A stretch of 64,000 bases of DNA from Martelella lutilitoris (GCF_005924265.1 NZ_VCLB01000001.1:372001-436000); one strand, 5' to 3'; positions 46,579-56,246 are shown, counted from the stretch's first letter. A program made the numbers and translations. Notes: generated by a model not told the origin, from the sequence alone.

Positions 46579-46620
46579 AAATGCCCGGTCGCCGTCTGGC
46601 GCCGGGCGTTTCTTTTTTTT
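46579..46620 (+). terminator. Rho-independent terminator of pckA
   Basis: GCCCGG (46583-46588) pairs with CCGGGC (46602-46607), extended by flanking A/T and G-T pairs, and is followed by GTTTCTTTTTTTT. It lies about 25 bases after the pckA stop. Confidence 0.85.
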
Positions 46621-46638
46621 GGCGGGTCGCCGCCGGAT

Positions 46639-47082
46639 CTACCAGGCGAGCTCCACATGCGGCCTGCCATCGGACGTTTTCGCCGGCGATCGGCCGGTCT
46701 CATCAACCGTGCAGTTGATGCGGCTCCGGAAGGCGGAGAAACTGTCGAAGGTGACGACATCGACGGGCGCGTCGAATTTCAGTGTCAGGCGATACTGCCC
46801 CGGCCTGCCGGCAAAGGCGCTGACGGAAATGATCTCCGCATCAAAGGCGTGACCGAGATAGGTTCCCGAGACGCGGGAGCCGAGCATCCACGGATTGAGC
46901 GGCGGACGATTGCCGATCCTGGCATGCAGCGTGTTCCAGTCGCGAAAGCCGTATTGAACGGCGATCAGTTCCAGCGCGCGGGAATGGGTGATGGGTTCGC
47001 CCTCACGCCCGAGATGGGCGCGCAGGCGTTTTGCCTGATCCTTGAGGCTCTCAAGCGATGGCAACGGTAAACTGGTGGACAT
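46639..47082 (-). CDS. Glyoxalase-superfamily-associated small protein
   Basis: The 147-residue protein begins MSTSLPLPSLESLKDQAKRL, followed by RAHLGREGEPITHSRALELIAVQYGFRDWNTLHAR. This helical segment is found at the N-terminus of proteins named glyoxalase superfamily protein. The second half (LGSRVSGTYLGHAFDAEIIS, then YRLTLKFDAPVDVVTFDSF) is beta-rich, without an evident metal site. Function is unknown. I chose the ATG at 47082; the frame extends to 47175. It converges on pckA. Confidence 0.65.
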   Translation of the reverse strand: MSTSLPLPSLESLKDQAKRLRAHLGREGEPITHSRALELIAVQYGFRDWNTLHARIGNRPPLNPWMLGSRVSGTYLGHAFDAEIISVSAFAGRPGQYRLTLKFDAPVDVVTFDSFSAFRSRINCTVDETGRSPAKTSDGRPHVELAW

Positions 47083-47339
47083 GGCGAAGTCTTTCCTTCG
47101 CATTCGCCTGTCTGGTGGTTCGGTGCCCGCATTGCCGGAACCGCGAATGCGCAAGGTTTTCAAAACATCGCTCATCGGTTCAAGGGGAACTTCACCATGG
47201 TTTCAAAAAACCGCGGGCGGCCGGCGTCCCTTGCCGTTGCCGCTCATTAGACCGCATTGCCGTCCGCGTCAAGCAAAAGCCCGGGTTCGCGGGCGATTGC
47301 GGCCTTGAAGGCAGGGCGGCGGCGTGGGATAACGCGGCC

Positions 47340-47777
47340 ATGGCATCACGCGATCTCATCATCAATGACCGGATCACCATCTTCGGCTGGGAGCTGACCG
47401 AGCAGTTCGTGCTTGCCGGCGGGCCGGGCGGGCAAAACGTCAACAAGGTGGCGACCGCCGTGCAGCTGTTCTTCCCTCTCGCCGCCTCCCCTTCCCTGCC
47501 CGAACGCGTAAAACGCAACGCGATGCGCCTCGGCGGCCGCAAGGTTTCCAAGGAGGGCGTTCTGCTGATCGAGGCCAATGGCCATCGCAGCCAGGAGCGC
47601 AACCGCGAGGAGGCGCGCGAGAAGCTGAAGGAACTGATCCTTGCCGCCGCCGCGCCGCCGCCGCCGCGCCGGCGCAAGACCAAGCCGACGCGCGGCTCGA
47701 TCGAACGGCGGCTGAAGGCCAAGGCCGGCCGTTCGGAAATCAAGAAGGCGCGCGGCAAGCCCGCGCCGGACGAGTAA
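47340..47777 (+). CDS. arfB: ArfB-type peptidyl-tRNA hydrolase (ribosome rescue)
   Basis: The 145-residue protein has the release-factor catalytic motif LAGGPGGQNVNKVATAV, with the GGQ that hydrolyses peptidyl-tRNA, and a basic, disordered C-terminal tail (PPPPRRRKTKPTRGSIERR, then RSEIKKARG) that enters the mRNA channel of stalled ribosomes. The absence of codon-recognition domains separates it from RF1/RF2. The start ATG at 47340 was chosen because the domain begins there. It lies 3 bases before alkB in the same direction. Confidence 0.92.
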   Translation: MASRDLIINDRITIFGWELTEQFVLAGGPGGQNVNKVATAVQLFFPLAASPSLPERVKRNAMRLGGRKVSKEGVLLIEANGHRSQERNREEAREKLKELILAAAAPPPPRRRKTKPTRGSIERRLKAKAGRSEIKKARGKPAPDE

Positions 47778-47780
47778 GCC

Positions 47781-48419
47781 ATGAGCGCCGACAAACACGT
47801 TCTCCCCGAGGGCTTTCGCTATCTGCCGGACTATCTCGACCGGGCCGCCCAGGAGGCGCTGGTCGAGGATATCCGCGCCGTCGTGGCCGATGCCCCGCTT
47901 TACGTGCCGACCATGCCGCGCACCGGTCGGCCGATGTCCGTGCGCATGACCAATTGCGGCACGCTCGGCTGGGTCACCGACAAGGAACGCGGCTATCGCT
48001 ATCAGGCAACCCATCCAGCAACGGGAAAACCCTGGCCCGATATGCCCGAGCGGCTCGCGGCATTGTGGCGCGATCTTGCGGACTATCCAGACATGCCGGA
48101 GGCCTGCCTGATCAATTTCTACGATGACACGGCGAAAATGGGCATGCACCAGGACAACGACGAGGCGGATTTCTCGGCCCCCGTGCTTTCCATCTCGCTC
48201 GGCGATAGCTGCCTTTTTCGCGTGGGCGGCACCGACCGCAAGGACAGAGCCCAATCGCTGAAGCTTACGAGCGGCGACATCGTGCTGCTTTCCGGCGAAA
48301 GCCGTCTTGCCCATCATGGCGTGACGCGGATCTACCCCGGCACCTCGACATTGCTGAAGCAGGGCGGACGGATCAATCTGACGCTGCGACGCGTGACCGC
48401 TCCTCTGTCTCGGGCGTGA
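47781..48419 (+). CDS. alkB: AlkB-type 2-oxoglutarate/Fe(II) dioxygenase
   Basis: The 212-residue protein repairs alkylated bases by oxidative demethylation. Iron ligands are His123 and Asp125 in GMHQDNDE and His179 in LAHHGVTR. The 2-oxoglutarate-binding arginines are in GGRINLTLRR. The NFYDD and SLGDSCLFRVGG strands are as in E. coli AlkB, and length is typical. It follows arfB by 3 bases, so the two are probably co-transcribed. No SOS or Ada box was recognised. Confidence 0.93.
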   Translation: MSADKHVLPEGFRYLPDYLDRAAQEALVEDIRAVVADAPLYVPTMPRTGRPMSVRMTNCGTLGWVTDKERGYRYQATHPATGKPWPDMPERLAALWRDLADYPDMPEACLINFYDDTAKMGMHQDNDEADFSAPVLSISLGDSCLFRVGGTDRKDRAQSLKLTSGDIVLLSGESRLAHHGVTRIYPGTSTLLKQGGRINLTLRRVTAPLSRA

Positions 48420-48638
48420 CCCGCGGACCCTCCCTTTCTGCCAAAAGAGCGTCGTTTTAGTCTTCAACAGACCAGCCGGGATGACATTTCCGTCTGATAG
48501 ACCTTATGCGACGGGATGTGCCTGCATGCAGGACGTGCTTGACCAGAGAGCTGCGTTTGGGTCCGTCGTCGCGAGGCCGGTGTTACGCCCACTCGGGACT
48601 CTCCGAAAATTTTGCATTGAAAATCAACAGGATGGAAT

Positions 48639-48703
48639 ATCCGCCCAAAGTATGAGCATTCGCCCACTTGACACTTTGCAATGAATGATGGGTAATTGCC
48701 CAT
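48639..48703. promoter_or_regulatory. Direct repeats and dyad upstream of the polyol transporter
   Basis: ATCCGCCCA (48639-48647), ATTCGCCCA (48658-48666) and ATTGCCCAT (48695-48703) are near-direct repeats. The last is also half of the near-palindrome ATGGGTAATTGCCCAT (48688-48703). They sit 40-100 bases before the binding-protein start. Such repeats suit an AraC-type activator; none is encoded in this window. The remainder of 48420-48741 shows nothing I can name. Confidence 0.4.
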
Positions 48704-48741
48704 ATCGTAAGCTATTGCTCAATTCTGAGGGAGGAACGAGT

Positions 48742-50055
48742 ATGAGACTGCACACGATACTTCTGGGCGCCTGCTCGCTTGCGGCGCTCACCGGCGTCGC
48801 CTCGGCCGAAACGCTGACCATCGCCACCGTCAACAACGGCGACATGATCCGCATGCAGAAACTCACCGACGATTTCACGTCGCAGCACCCCGATATCGAT
48901 CTTGAGTGGGTCACGCTCGAGGAAAACGTGCTGCGCCAGCGGGTCACCACCGACATCGCCACAAACAGCGGCCAGTACGATGTTCTGACCATTGGCAATT
49001 ACGAGGTTCCGATCTGGGCCAAACAGGATTGGTTGCTGGCGCTCAACGATCTGCCCGCCGATTACGACGCGGGCGATCTTCTGCCGGCAATCGCCGGCGG
49101 CCTTTCCGTCGACGATACGCTCTACGCCGCGCCCTTCTACGGCGAGAGCGCCATGGTCATGTACCGCACGGATCTGGCCGAAAAGGCCGGCGTCACCATT
49201 CCGGCCGAACCCAAATGGGACGACATCAAGAAGGCGGCTGCCGCCATGACCGACAAGGATGCCGGCATTTACGGCATCTGCCTGCGCGGCAAGGCCGGCT
49301 GGGGCGAGAACATGGCCTTCCTCGGCGCCATGTCCAATTCCTACGGCGCACGCTGGTTCGACATGGACTGGAAGCCGCAGTTCGACACGCCGGAATGGAA
49401 GGCGACGCTGACGGACTATCTGGACCTGATGAACAATTACGGTCCGCCCGGCGCCTCCTCCAACGGCTTCAACGAAAACCTAGCGCTGTTCCAGCAGGGC
49501 AAATGCGGCATGTGGATCGATGCCACGGTCGCCGCTTCCTTCGTCACCGATCCGGATGAATCCAAGGTCGCGGATTCGGTCGGCTTCGCGCTCTTCCCGG
49601 AAAAGGGCGACCTCGGCAATCGCGGCAACTGGCTGTGGTCGTGGAACCTCGCCATTCCGGCCTCGACGCAGAAGGCGGATGCGGCCAAGGCCTTCGTCGC
49701 CTGGGCAACCTCCAAGCACTACACCGATCTTGTCGCAAAACAGGACAGCTGGCGCGCGGCACCGCCCGGCACCCGCACCTCGCTCTACGAGAACCCGGAC
49801 TACCAGAAGGCAGCGCCCTTCGCCGAGATGACGCTGGAATCGATCAACGCCGTCGACACCAAGAAGCCTTCGGTTCAGGACATTCCCTATACCGGTGCGC
49901 AATTCGTGTCGATCCCGGAATTCCAGGGCATCGGCACGGCGGTCGGTCAGCAGTTCTCGGCAGCTCTTGCCGGCAACACCACGGCCGAGCAGGCGCTGTC
50001 GAATGCCCAGCAGCTGACATCGCGCGAGATGATGAAGGCCGGTTACCCGAAGTAA
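48742..50055 (+). CDS. Polyol (sorbitol/mannitol-type) ABC transporter substrate-binding protein (SmoE-like)
   Basis: The 437-residue precursor has a signal peptide (MRLHTILLGACSLAALTGVASA) and the type 1 extracellular solute-binding fold: TIATVNNGDMIRMQKLTDDF, YDVLTIGNYEVPIWAKQDWL, YAAPFYGESAMVMYRTDL and GKCGMWIDATVAASFV. This layout matches SmoE/MtlE polyol receptors of rhizobia and Rhodobacter. The start at 48742 follows GAGGGAGGAACGAGT. Two hairpins separate it from the permease genes, as expected for a binding protein made in excess. Mannitol dehydrogenase downstream supports a polyol ligand. Confidence 0.9.
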   Translation: MRLHTILLGACSLAALTGVASAETLTIATVNNGDMIRMQKLTDDFTSQHPDIDLEWVTLEENVLRQRVTTDIATNSGQYDVLTIGNYEVPIWAKQDWLLALNDLPADYDAGDLLPAIAGGLSVDDTLYAAPFYGESAMVMYRTDLAEKAGVTIPAEPKWDDIKKAAAAMTDKDAGIYGICLRGKAGWGENMAFLGAMSNSYGARWFDMDWKPQFDTPEWKATLTDYLDLMNNYGPPGASSNGFNENLALFQQGKCGMWIDATVAASFVTDPDESKVADSVGFALFPEKGDLGNRGNWLWSWNLAIPASTQKADAAKAFVAWATSKHYTDLVAKQDSWRAAPPGTRTSLYENPDYQKAAPFAEMTLESINAVDTKKPSVQDIPYTGAQFVSIPEFQGIGTAVGQQFSAALAGNTTAEQALSNAQQLTSREMMKAGYPK

Positions 50056-50068
50056 GACTTCCTCCTGA

Positions 50069-50107
50069 GGGCGGCCGGGACCCGTTGTCCGGCCGCCCGC
50101 CTTTTTT
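50069..50107 (+). terminator. Intra-operon terminator/attenuator hairpin 1
   Basis: GGGCGGCCGG (50069-50078) and CCGGCCGCCC (50089-50098) form a perfect 10-bp stem followed by GCCTTTTTTCTT. It lies 13 bases after the binding-protein stop. It probably lowers read-through into the permease genes. Confidence 0.8.
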
Positions 50108-50127
50108 CTTCTTGCTGAACTGATTTT

Positions 50128-50163
50128 GAAGAGCCGCCGCGCGTTAGCCGACGGCGGCTCTTC
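50128..50163 (+). terminator. Intra-operon hairpin 2
   Basis: GAAGAGCCGCCG (50128-50139) and CGGCGGCTCTTC (50152-50163) form a perfect 12-bp stem with a 12-base loop and only a short T-rich tail. It is probably an RNA-stabilising or secondary attenuation hairpin before the permease genes. Confidence 0.6.
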
Positions 50164-50254
50164 TGATTTCCGCTGCCGCGCAAAGCCGGCGCGGGACTTT
50201 TGAGATGTGACGCGGCCAGAGACAAGGCCTGCCTCACCGAGCGGGGAACACCAA

Positions 50255-51127
50255 ATGGCGACGACCCATACCCAAAACGCGGCGCGGCTGATGATGGCGC
50301 CCTCGGTCATTCTGCTTCTCCTGTGGATGATCGTGCCGCTGTCGATGACCGTCTACTTCTCCTTCCTCAGGTACAATCTCCTGATGCCGGGAACGGAGAG
50401 TTTTGCCGGCTTCATGAATTACCGCTTCTTCCTCACCGACCCGGCCTTCTTTCAGGCGATCGGCAATACGCTGATCCTGGTCGGCGGCGTGCTGTTTGCC
50501 ACCGTCGTCGGCGGCATCGCGCTGGCGCTTTTGCTCGACCAGCCGATCTTCGGTCAGGGCATTGTCCGCATTCTGGTAATCGCGCCCTTCTTCGTCATGC
50601 CGACGGTTTCGGCGCTTGTCTGGAAGAACATGCTGATGAACCCGGTCAACGGGCTGTTCGCCTCGCTGGCGCGCTTCATCGGCATCCAGCCGATCGACTT
50701 CCTGTCGTCGATCCCGCTTACCTCGATCAGCCTGATCGTCGCCTGGCAGTGGCTGCCCTTCGCCACGCTCATTCTGCTGACCGCGCTTCAGTCTCTGTCG
50801 GAAGAGCAGAAGGAAGCCGCCGAAATGGACGGCGCGAACGCCTGGAACCGGCTGGTCTACATCATCCTGCCGCATATGGCCCGCGCCATCACCGTCGTGG
50901 TGCTGATCGAGACGATCTTCCTGCTTTCGGTCTTCGCCGAAATCCTGGTCACCACCAATGGCGGCCCGGGAACGGAAAGCACCAATCTCACCTACCTCGT
51001 CTACATGCAGGCACTGCTGCAGTTCGACGTGGGCGGCGCATCCGCCGGCGGCATCATCGCTGTCATTCTCGCCAACATCGTTGCGATCTTCCTGGTTCGC
51101 ATGATCGGTAAAAATCTGGAGGACTGA
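50255..51127 (+). CDS. Polyol ABC transporter permease 1 (SmoF-like)
   Basis: The 290-residue inner-membrane protein has six expected helices (first LMMAPSVILLLLWMIVPLSM) and the EAA loop KEAAEMDGANAWNRLVYIILP. It belongs to the MalF-type binding-protein-dependent permeases. I chose the ATG at 50255; the frame extends to 50207. It is followed after 2 bases by the second permease. Confidence 0.91.
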   Translation: MATTHTQNAARLMMAPSVILLLLWMIVPLSMTVYFSFLRYNLLMPGTESFAGFMNYRFFLTDPAFFQAIGNTLILVGGVLFATVVGGIALALLLDQPIFGQGIVRILVIAPFFVMPTVSALVWKNMLMNPVNGLFASLARFIGIQPIDFLSSIPLTSISLIVAWQWLPFATLILLTALQSLSEEQKEAAEMDGANAWNRLVYIILPHMARAITVVVLIETIFLLSVFAEILVTTNGGPGTESTNLTYLVYMQALLQFDVGGASAGGIIAVILANIVAIFLVRMIGKNLED

Positions 51128-51129
51128 GG

Positions 51130-51960
51130 ATGGCACGCCAGGTCACGACACAGAAAAAGCTGGCCTTCACGCTTCTCGCGTGGGTCGTAGCACTCCTCAT
51201 CTTCTTCCCGATCTTGTGGACGGTGCTGACGAGCTTCAAGACGGAAAGCGAGGCCGTGTCCTCGCCGCCCTCCTTCCTGTTCTTCCAGTGGACGCTGGAG
51301 AACTATGTGGAGGTTCAGGAGCGCTCCAATTATTTCCACCATTTCTGGAATTCGGTGGCGATCTCGCTCGGCTCCACGGTGATCGGTCTTCTGATTTCTG
51401 TGCCGTCCGCCTGGGCGATGGCGTTCTCGCCGACGAAACGCACCAAGGACATCCTGTTATGGATGCTCTCCACCAAGATGCTCCCCGCCGTCGGCGTGCT
51501 GGTGCCGATCTACATCATCTTCCGCGATCTCGGCCTGCTCGACACGCGCATCGGCCTGATCGTGGTGATGATGCTGATCAACCTGCCGATCATGGTTTGG
51601 ATGCTCTACACATACTTCAAGGAAATCCCCGGCGAAATCCTCGAGGCCGCCCGCATGGACGGCGCGACGCTCGGCAAGGAGCTGATCTATGTGCTCACGC
51701 CGATGGCGGTGCCGGGCATTGCCTCGACCCTTCTTCTCAACATCATCCTTGCCTGGAACGAAGCCTTCTGGACGCTCAATCTGACGGCCTCCAAGGCAGC
51801 ACCCCTGACAGCCTTCATCGCCTCCTATTCGAGCCCGGAAGGTCTGTTCTACGCAAAGCTTTCCGCCGCCTCGACCATGGCCATCGCGCCGATCGTCATC
51901 CTCGGCTGGTTTTCGCAGAAGCAGCTCGTACGCGGGCTTACCTTCGGCGCGGTTAAATAA
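51130..51960 (+). CDS. Polyol ABC transporter permease 2 (SmoG-like)
   Basis: The 276-residue MalG-type permease has an N-terminal helix ([19 protein letters not shown]) and the EAA loop [23 protein letters not shown]. It forms the membrane channel with permease 1. ATP-binding partner follows after 11 bases. Confidence 0.92.
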   Translation: MARQVTTQKKLAFTLLAWVVALLIFFPILWTVLTSFKTESEAVSSPPSFLFFQWTLENYVEVQERSNYFHHFWNSVAISLGSTVIGLLISVPSAWAMAFSPTKRTKDILLWMLSTKMLPAVGVLVPIYIIFRDLGLLDTRIGLIVVMMLINLPIMVWMLYTYFKEIPGEILEAARMDGATLGKELIYVLTPMAVPGIASTLLLNIILAWNEAFWTLNLTASKAAPLTAFIASYSSPEGLFYAKLSAASTMAIAPIVILGWFSQKQLVRGLTFGAVK

Positions 51961-51971
51961 GGACAAGACCA

Positions 51972-52973
51972 ATGGGCAGCATCAGACTTGAAAATGTTTC
52001 CAAGCGTTTTGGCGAACATGCCGTCATCCCCGGCATCGATCTCGAGATCAATGACGGCGAGTTTGTCGTCTTCGTCGGCCCCTCGGGCTGCGGCAAATCC
52101 ACGCTTCTGCGCCTGATCGCGGGGCTGGAGGATGTCTCCGGCGGCCGCATCCTGATTGACGGCGAAGATGCGACCGCCAAGCCGCCGGCAAAGCGCGGGC
52201 TGGCCATGGTGTTCCAGTCATACGCGCTTTATCCGCATATGAGCGTGCGCTCCAATATCGGCTTCCCGCTGAAAATGGCGAACATGGACAAGGCCGAGAT
52301 CGACCGCAAGGTGAACGAGGCGGCGAAGATTCTCAACCTCACCGACTATCTGGAGCGCAAGCCCCGCGCGCTTTCCGGCGGCCAGCGCCAGCGCGTCGCC
52401 ATCGGCCGGGCCATCGTCCGCTCGCCGGAATGCTTCCTGTTTGACGAGCCGCTGTCAAACCTCGACGCGGCGCTTCGCGTCAACATGCGGCTCGAAATCT
52501 CCGAACTGCACCAGCAGCTCGCCGCCACATCGATCTATGTGACCCACGACCAGGTCGAAGCCATGACCATGGCCGACAAGATCGTGGTCCTGCGCGCCGG
52601 CAATATCGAACAGGTCGGCTCGCCGCTGGAGCTCTACCGCAAGCCAGCCAACCTCTTCGTCGCCGGCTTCATCGGTTCGCCGAAGATGAATTTCATCGAG
52701 GGCAAGACGGCAGAGGAATTCGGCGCCCACACGATCGGCATAAGGCCGGAACATGTCGCCCTTTCCACCGAAAGCGGAAGATGGAAGGGCAAGGTCGCGG
52801 TCTCCGAACATCTGGGCTCCGACACCTTCCTGCATGTGGACGTACCGGAGCTCGGCCATATCACCACCCGCACCGACGGCGAGTTTCCGGTCCGTCACGG
52901 CGACACCGTCTTCATCTCGCCGGATCCGGAGCGGCTCTACCGGTTCGACGCAAACGGCCTGGCGGCTGAATAG
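51972..52973 (+). CDS. Polyol ABC transporter ATP-binding protein (SmoK/UgpC/MalK type)
   Basis: The 333-residue ATPase has Walker [14 protein letters not shown]-loop [12 protein letters not shown], signature [15 protein letters not shown] and Walker [14 protein letters not shown]. The C-terminal regulatory OB-like (TOBE) domain includes [12 protein letters not shown] and [10 protein letters not shown], as in carbohydrate CUT1 ATPases. It lies between the permeases and mannitol dehydrogenase in one operon. Confidence 0.94.
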   Translation: MGSIRLENVSKRFGEHAVIPGIDLEINDGEFVVFVGPSGCGKSTLLRLIAGLEDVSGGRILIDGEDATAKPPAKRGLAMVFQSYALYPHMSVRSNIGFPLKMANMDKAEIDRKVNEAAKILNLTDYLERKPRALSGGQRQRVAIGRAIVRSPECFLFDEPLSNLDAALRVNMRLEISELHQQLAATSIYVTHDQVEAMTMADKIVVLRAGNIEQVGSPLELYRKPANLFVAGFIGSPKMNFIEGKTAEEFGAHTIGIRPEHVALSTESGRWKGKVAVSEHLGSDTFLHVDVPELGHITTRTDGEFPVRHGDTVFISPDPERLYRFDANGLAAE

Positions 52974-53028
52974 CTGCCGGCCGCGCGTCCCAACCGAATA
53001 CCGAAATGCCAATAGCGGAAAAGAACCA

Positions 53029-54510
53029 ATGACCAAGTCCCTCAACCTCGCAAGCCTTGATCAGCACGCGGACAAGGCGGCCGTGCCCGCCTATGACCGC
53101 GGCAGCCTTTCCGCCGGCATTTTCCATTTCGGCGTCGGCAATTTCCACCGGGCGCACCAGGCGGTCTATCTGCACCAGTTGTTCAACACCGGCCGCGACC
53201 TCGACTGGGCAATCGTCGGCGCCGGGGTCATGCCTTCCGACACGAAAATGCGCGAGGTTCTTGCCGCGCAGGATTTTCTCACGACGGTGGTAGACCAGGA
53301 GGCCGACGCCAGCGAGGCGACGATCACCGGGGCGATGATCGACATGATCGCGCCGCCGGACTTTGCAGAGATGGTCGAAAAGCTCGCCGACCCGGCAATC
53401 CGCATCGTCTCGCTGACGGTGACCGAAGGCGGCTATTTCATCGATCCGGCGACCGGCAAATTCGACCCCACCCATCCGGCAATCGTCGCTGACGGCGAAA
53501 ATCCGGATACGCCGAAAACCGCCTTCGGCCTGATCATCGCCGGCCTGAAGAAGCGTCGCGCAGAAAATATTCCGCCCTTTACCGTGATGTGCTGCGACAA
53601 TATCCCCCACAACGGCGCGGTGACGAAAGCAACCGTTAGCGGCCTCGCCGAACTCTCCGATCCCGATTTTGCCGGCTGGATTCGAGACAATGTCGCCTTC
53701 CCCAATGGCATGGTCGACCGGATCACGCCGGCCACCGGCAAGCGCGAGCGCGACATCACGCGCGCGGAATATGGCATAGAAGACAACTGGCCGGTCTTCT
53801 GCGAAGGCTTCAAGCAATGGGTGCTGGAGGATGATTTCCCGCTTGGCCGCCCGGCGCTGGAAGAGGTCGGCGTCACCTTTGTCGACGATGTCAGTCCCTA
53901 TGAGCTGATGAAGCTCAGGATTTTGAACGGCGGCCATGCGGCAATCGCCTATCCGGGCGAACTGCTCGACATTCACTTCGTCCACGAGGCGATGGAAAAC
54001 GAACTGATCGCCGCCTTTCTCGAAAAGCTCGAAAAGGACGAGATCATCCCGATCGTGCCGCCGGTGCCCGATACCGACCTGACCGGTTATTACGAACTGA
54101 TCGCCCGCCGTTTCGCCAATCCGAAGATCGGCGACACGATCGAGCGGCTGGCGCTCGACGGCTCGAACCGCCAGCCGAAATTCATCCTGCCCTCCACAGC
54201 CGCCCGCCTCGAGAAGGGCCTCGATGTCGTCGGCCTCGCCCTGGTTTCGGCGCTGTGGTGCCGCTATTTCGAGGGCACCTCCGACAGCGGCCGCAAAATC
54301 CGCTTCAACGACGAAAGCGCGGACCGCCTGCACAAGGCGGCGCTTGCAAGCAGGCAGGATCCGATGATCTTCCTTCAGGAGCGCGCCATCTTTGGTTCGA
54401 TCGCCGACAATGAAACCTTCCGCAGGCGCTTTTCGACAGCGCTTGAGAGCCTGAGGACCCTCGGAACCGCCGAAACGCTGAGACGCTATATTGCCGGCGA
54501 CCTGGCATAG
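53029..54510 (+). CDS. mtlK: Mannitol 2-dehydrogenase (polyol-specific long-chain dehydrogenase)
   Basis: The 493-residue enzyme oxidises D-mannitol to fructose, and often D-sorbitol or D-arabitol, with NAD+. The N-terminal nucleotide site is HFGVGNFHRAHQAVY. The catalytic signature K-x4-N-x2-H is KLRILNGGH with Lys295, Asn300 and His303, the same positions as in the well-studied Pseudomonas enzyme. I chose the ATG at 53029, 55 bases after the ATPase stop; the frame is open further upstream into that gene. It defines the polyol specificity of the operon. Confidence 0.94.
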   Translation: MTKSLNLASLDQHADKAAVPAYDRGSLSAGIFHFGVGNFHRAHQAVYLHQLFNTGRDLDWAIVGAGVMPSDTKMREVLAAQDFLTTVVDQEADASEATITGAMIDMIAPPDFAEMVEKLADPAIRIVSLTVTEGGYFIDPATGKFDPTHPAIVADGENPDTPKTAFGLIIAGLKKRRAENIPPFTVMCCDNIPHNGAVTKATVSGLAELSDPDFAGWIRDNVAFPNGMVDRITPATGKRERDITRAEYGIEDNWPVFCEGFKQWVLEDDFPLGRPALEEVGVTFVDDVSPYELMKLRILNGGHAAIAYPGELLDIHFVHEAMENELIAAFLEKLEKDEIIPIVPPVPDTDLTGYYELIARRFANPKIGDTIERLALDGSNRQPKFILPSTAARLEKGLDVVGLALVSALWCRYFEGTSDSGRKIRFNDESADRLHKAALASRQDPMIFLQERAIFGSIADNETFRRRFSTALESLRTLGTAETLRRYIAGDLA

Positions 54511-54580
54511 GCCATCCGGCTGAAACCGATACGGGCCCGAAGCGCCCGGCACCTCTCCTTCTTGTCACGCTCGCGGCTTG

Positions 54581-54597
54581 GCAGGGTACGACCCTGC
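54581..54597. promoter_or_regulatory. Dyad GCAGGGT-ACG-ACCCTGC before the FGGY kinase
   Basis: This perfect 7-3-7 inverted repeat lies 78 bases upstream of the kinase start in the 164-base gap after mannitol dehydrogenase. It could be an operator or a small hairpin; no T tract follows. Confidence 0.35.
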
Positions 54598-54674
54598 GCT
54601 GTCGGAAGGTTTGACGAAACGGATAATCTCGTCCACTTTGTGCGAAAATACTGACAGGTGGGGGAGCGTGCAGG

Positions 54675-56246
54675 ATGCGCGATCATGTGATTGCGGTCGA
54701 TGTCGGCACGGCAAGCGTCAGGGCAGGCGTTTTCGATAAAACCGGGATCATGCTCGCCCGCAGGGTGGAGCCGCTCAGGCTTCACCGCCCCGGCGCACGG
54801 CGCGGAGAATACAGCGCAGACGACATCTGGCAGACAACCGCAACAGCCGTGCGGGCCGCGCGGCTTGCGAGCAGTCTCGGGCCCGAGCAGGTCGCGGGGC
54901 TTGCCTTCGGCGCCACATGTTCACTCGTTCTCGTCGGCAACAACGGCGCGGCGCTTCCGCTTTTCGAGGACGAAGAGGGCGTATTTGATACACTCGCCTG
55001 GTTCGATCACCGCGCCGAGGCTGAAGCGGAAGAGCTGAGCGCCACCGATGACCCGGCGGTGCGGCATTCGGGCGGATCGATATCGCCGGAAATGCAGGTG
55101 CCGAAGCTCTTGTGGCTGAAACGCAATCGCCCCGATCTCTGGCAAAGGGCGGGCGGCTTCTTCGACCTCGCCGACTATCTGAGCTATCGCGCCACCGGCA
55201 ATCCGGCGCGTTCGGTTTCCACTCTTGCCACAAAATGGTTCTTCAGGGCTCAGGATGAGGATCCCTGGCCGCGCGCGCTTCTCGGAAAATTCGGCCTTGA
55301 TGATCTTCTTGAAAAGGTCGGCGCCGCGCATGCGCCCTGCCCGCCCGGCGTCTCCGTCGGCAGGTTGACGCGCCAGGCGGCGGAAGCGCTCGCGCTTGAT
55401 CGCGAGGTCGTGGTCGCGGCCGGCATGGTCGATGCCTATGCCGGAGCCCTTGGCGCGCTTCCGGCCGACAAGGCTGCGGCCTCGGGCGAATTCGCGCTGA
55501 TTGGCGGGACCTCGAGTTGCCTTATCGGCCAGGGCGGCGAACCGGTCTTCGCGACGAGCCTCTGGGGCCCTTATTTTGCCGCGATCCAGAAGGATCAATG
55601 GGCATTCGAGGCCGGCCAGTCTGCAACCGGTGGTTTACTCAACCATCTGCTCGAAATCCATACAGAGGGTGGACCCGCCACGGAAAGCCGACACCAACAG
55701 GTGATTGCCCGGATCACGGAAATGCTTGCCGAGAACGGCCCCGGCTTTGCCGACGGGCTGGACATCCTGCCGGATTTTCACGGCAGCCGCTCGCCCTATG
55801 CCGATCCGAGCATGACCGGGATGATCGCCGGCCTCACGCTCGACAAATCCTTCGATGGCCTCTGCCGTCTCTACTGGCGCGCCTCGATCGCCATTGCCCT
55901 GTCGCTCAGGCAGATCCTCGAACATCTCGGCGAAAACGGCATTCCCGCAACCCGGCTTCACCTGGCTGGCGGGCACCGGAGAAACTCACTCCTTTCAAGA
56001 CTTTACGCCGACGTGACCGGTCTTCCCGTGCATGTCTCGCCAACCGAGGATGTCGTGCTCCTGGGCTCCGCCATCAACGCCGCCGCAGCCTCAAACCTCT
56101 ACCCCGGCCTGACGCCCGCGGCAGCGGCCATGCAGGCCGCTCCTACCCGGCTCGATCCCGATCCGGCGCTTGCCGGCTATTATGACCGCCAATACGCAAG
56201 GCTCAGGCTATTGCAGGCCTGCCGGGACCAGCTTGCTCGGACTTGA
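54675..56246 (+). CDS. FGGY-family carbohydrate kinase (ribulokinase-like)
   Basis: The 523-residue kinase has the phosphate-1 motif VIAVDVGTASVRAGVFD, the catalytic-domain VVAAGMVDAYAGALGAL, then the FGGY signature region GGTSSCLIG. The late LHLAGGHRRNSLLSRLYADV and DVVLLGSAINAAAA close the ATP site. The pattern resembles the D-ribulose/pentulose kinase branch (MVDAYAG, DFHGSRSPYAD) rather than xylulokinase. After MtlK it could phosphorylate a ketose from arabitol or ribitol; the exact sugar is uncertain. Confidence 0.87.
   Translation: MRDHVIAVDVGTASVRAGVFDKTGIMLARRVEPLRLHRPGARRGEYSADDIWQTTATAVRAARLASSLGPEQVAGLAFGATCSLVLVGNNGAALPLFEDEEGVFDTLAWFDHRAEAEAEELSATDDPAVRHSGGSISPEMQVPKLLWLKRNRPDLWQRAGGFFDLADYLSYRATGNPARSVSTLATKWFFRAQDEDPWPRALLGKFGLDDLLEKVGAAHAPCPPGVSVGRLTRQAAEALALDREVVVAAGMVDAYAGALGALPADKAAASGEFALIGGTSSCLIGQGGEPVFATSLWGPYFAAIQKDQWAFEAGQSATGGLLNHLLEIHTEGGPATESRHQQVIARITEMLAENGPGFADGLDILPDFHGSRSPYADPSMTGMIAGLTLDKSFDGLCRLYWRASIAIALSLRQILEHLGENGIPATRLHLAGGHRRNSLLSRLYADVTGLPVHVSPTEDVVLLGSAINAAAASNLYPGLTPAAAAMQAAPTRLDPDPALAGYYDRQYARLRLLQACRDQLART

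Noticed and set aside
48481-48684. 67-codon frame upstream of the polyol transporter
   Set aside because: It has no ribosome site or recognisable sequence and ends within the likely operator region.
49480-50310. 276-codon minus-strand frame across the end of the polyol binding protein
   Set aside because: It runs through two perfect hairpins and opposite to a well-supported gene; no domain is visible.
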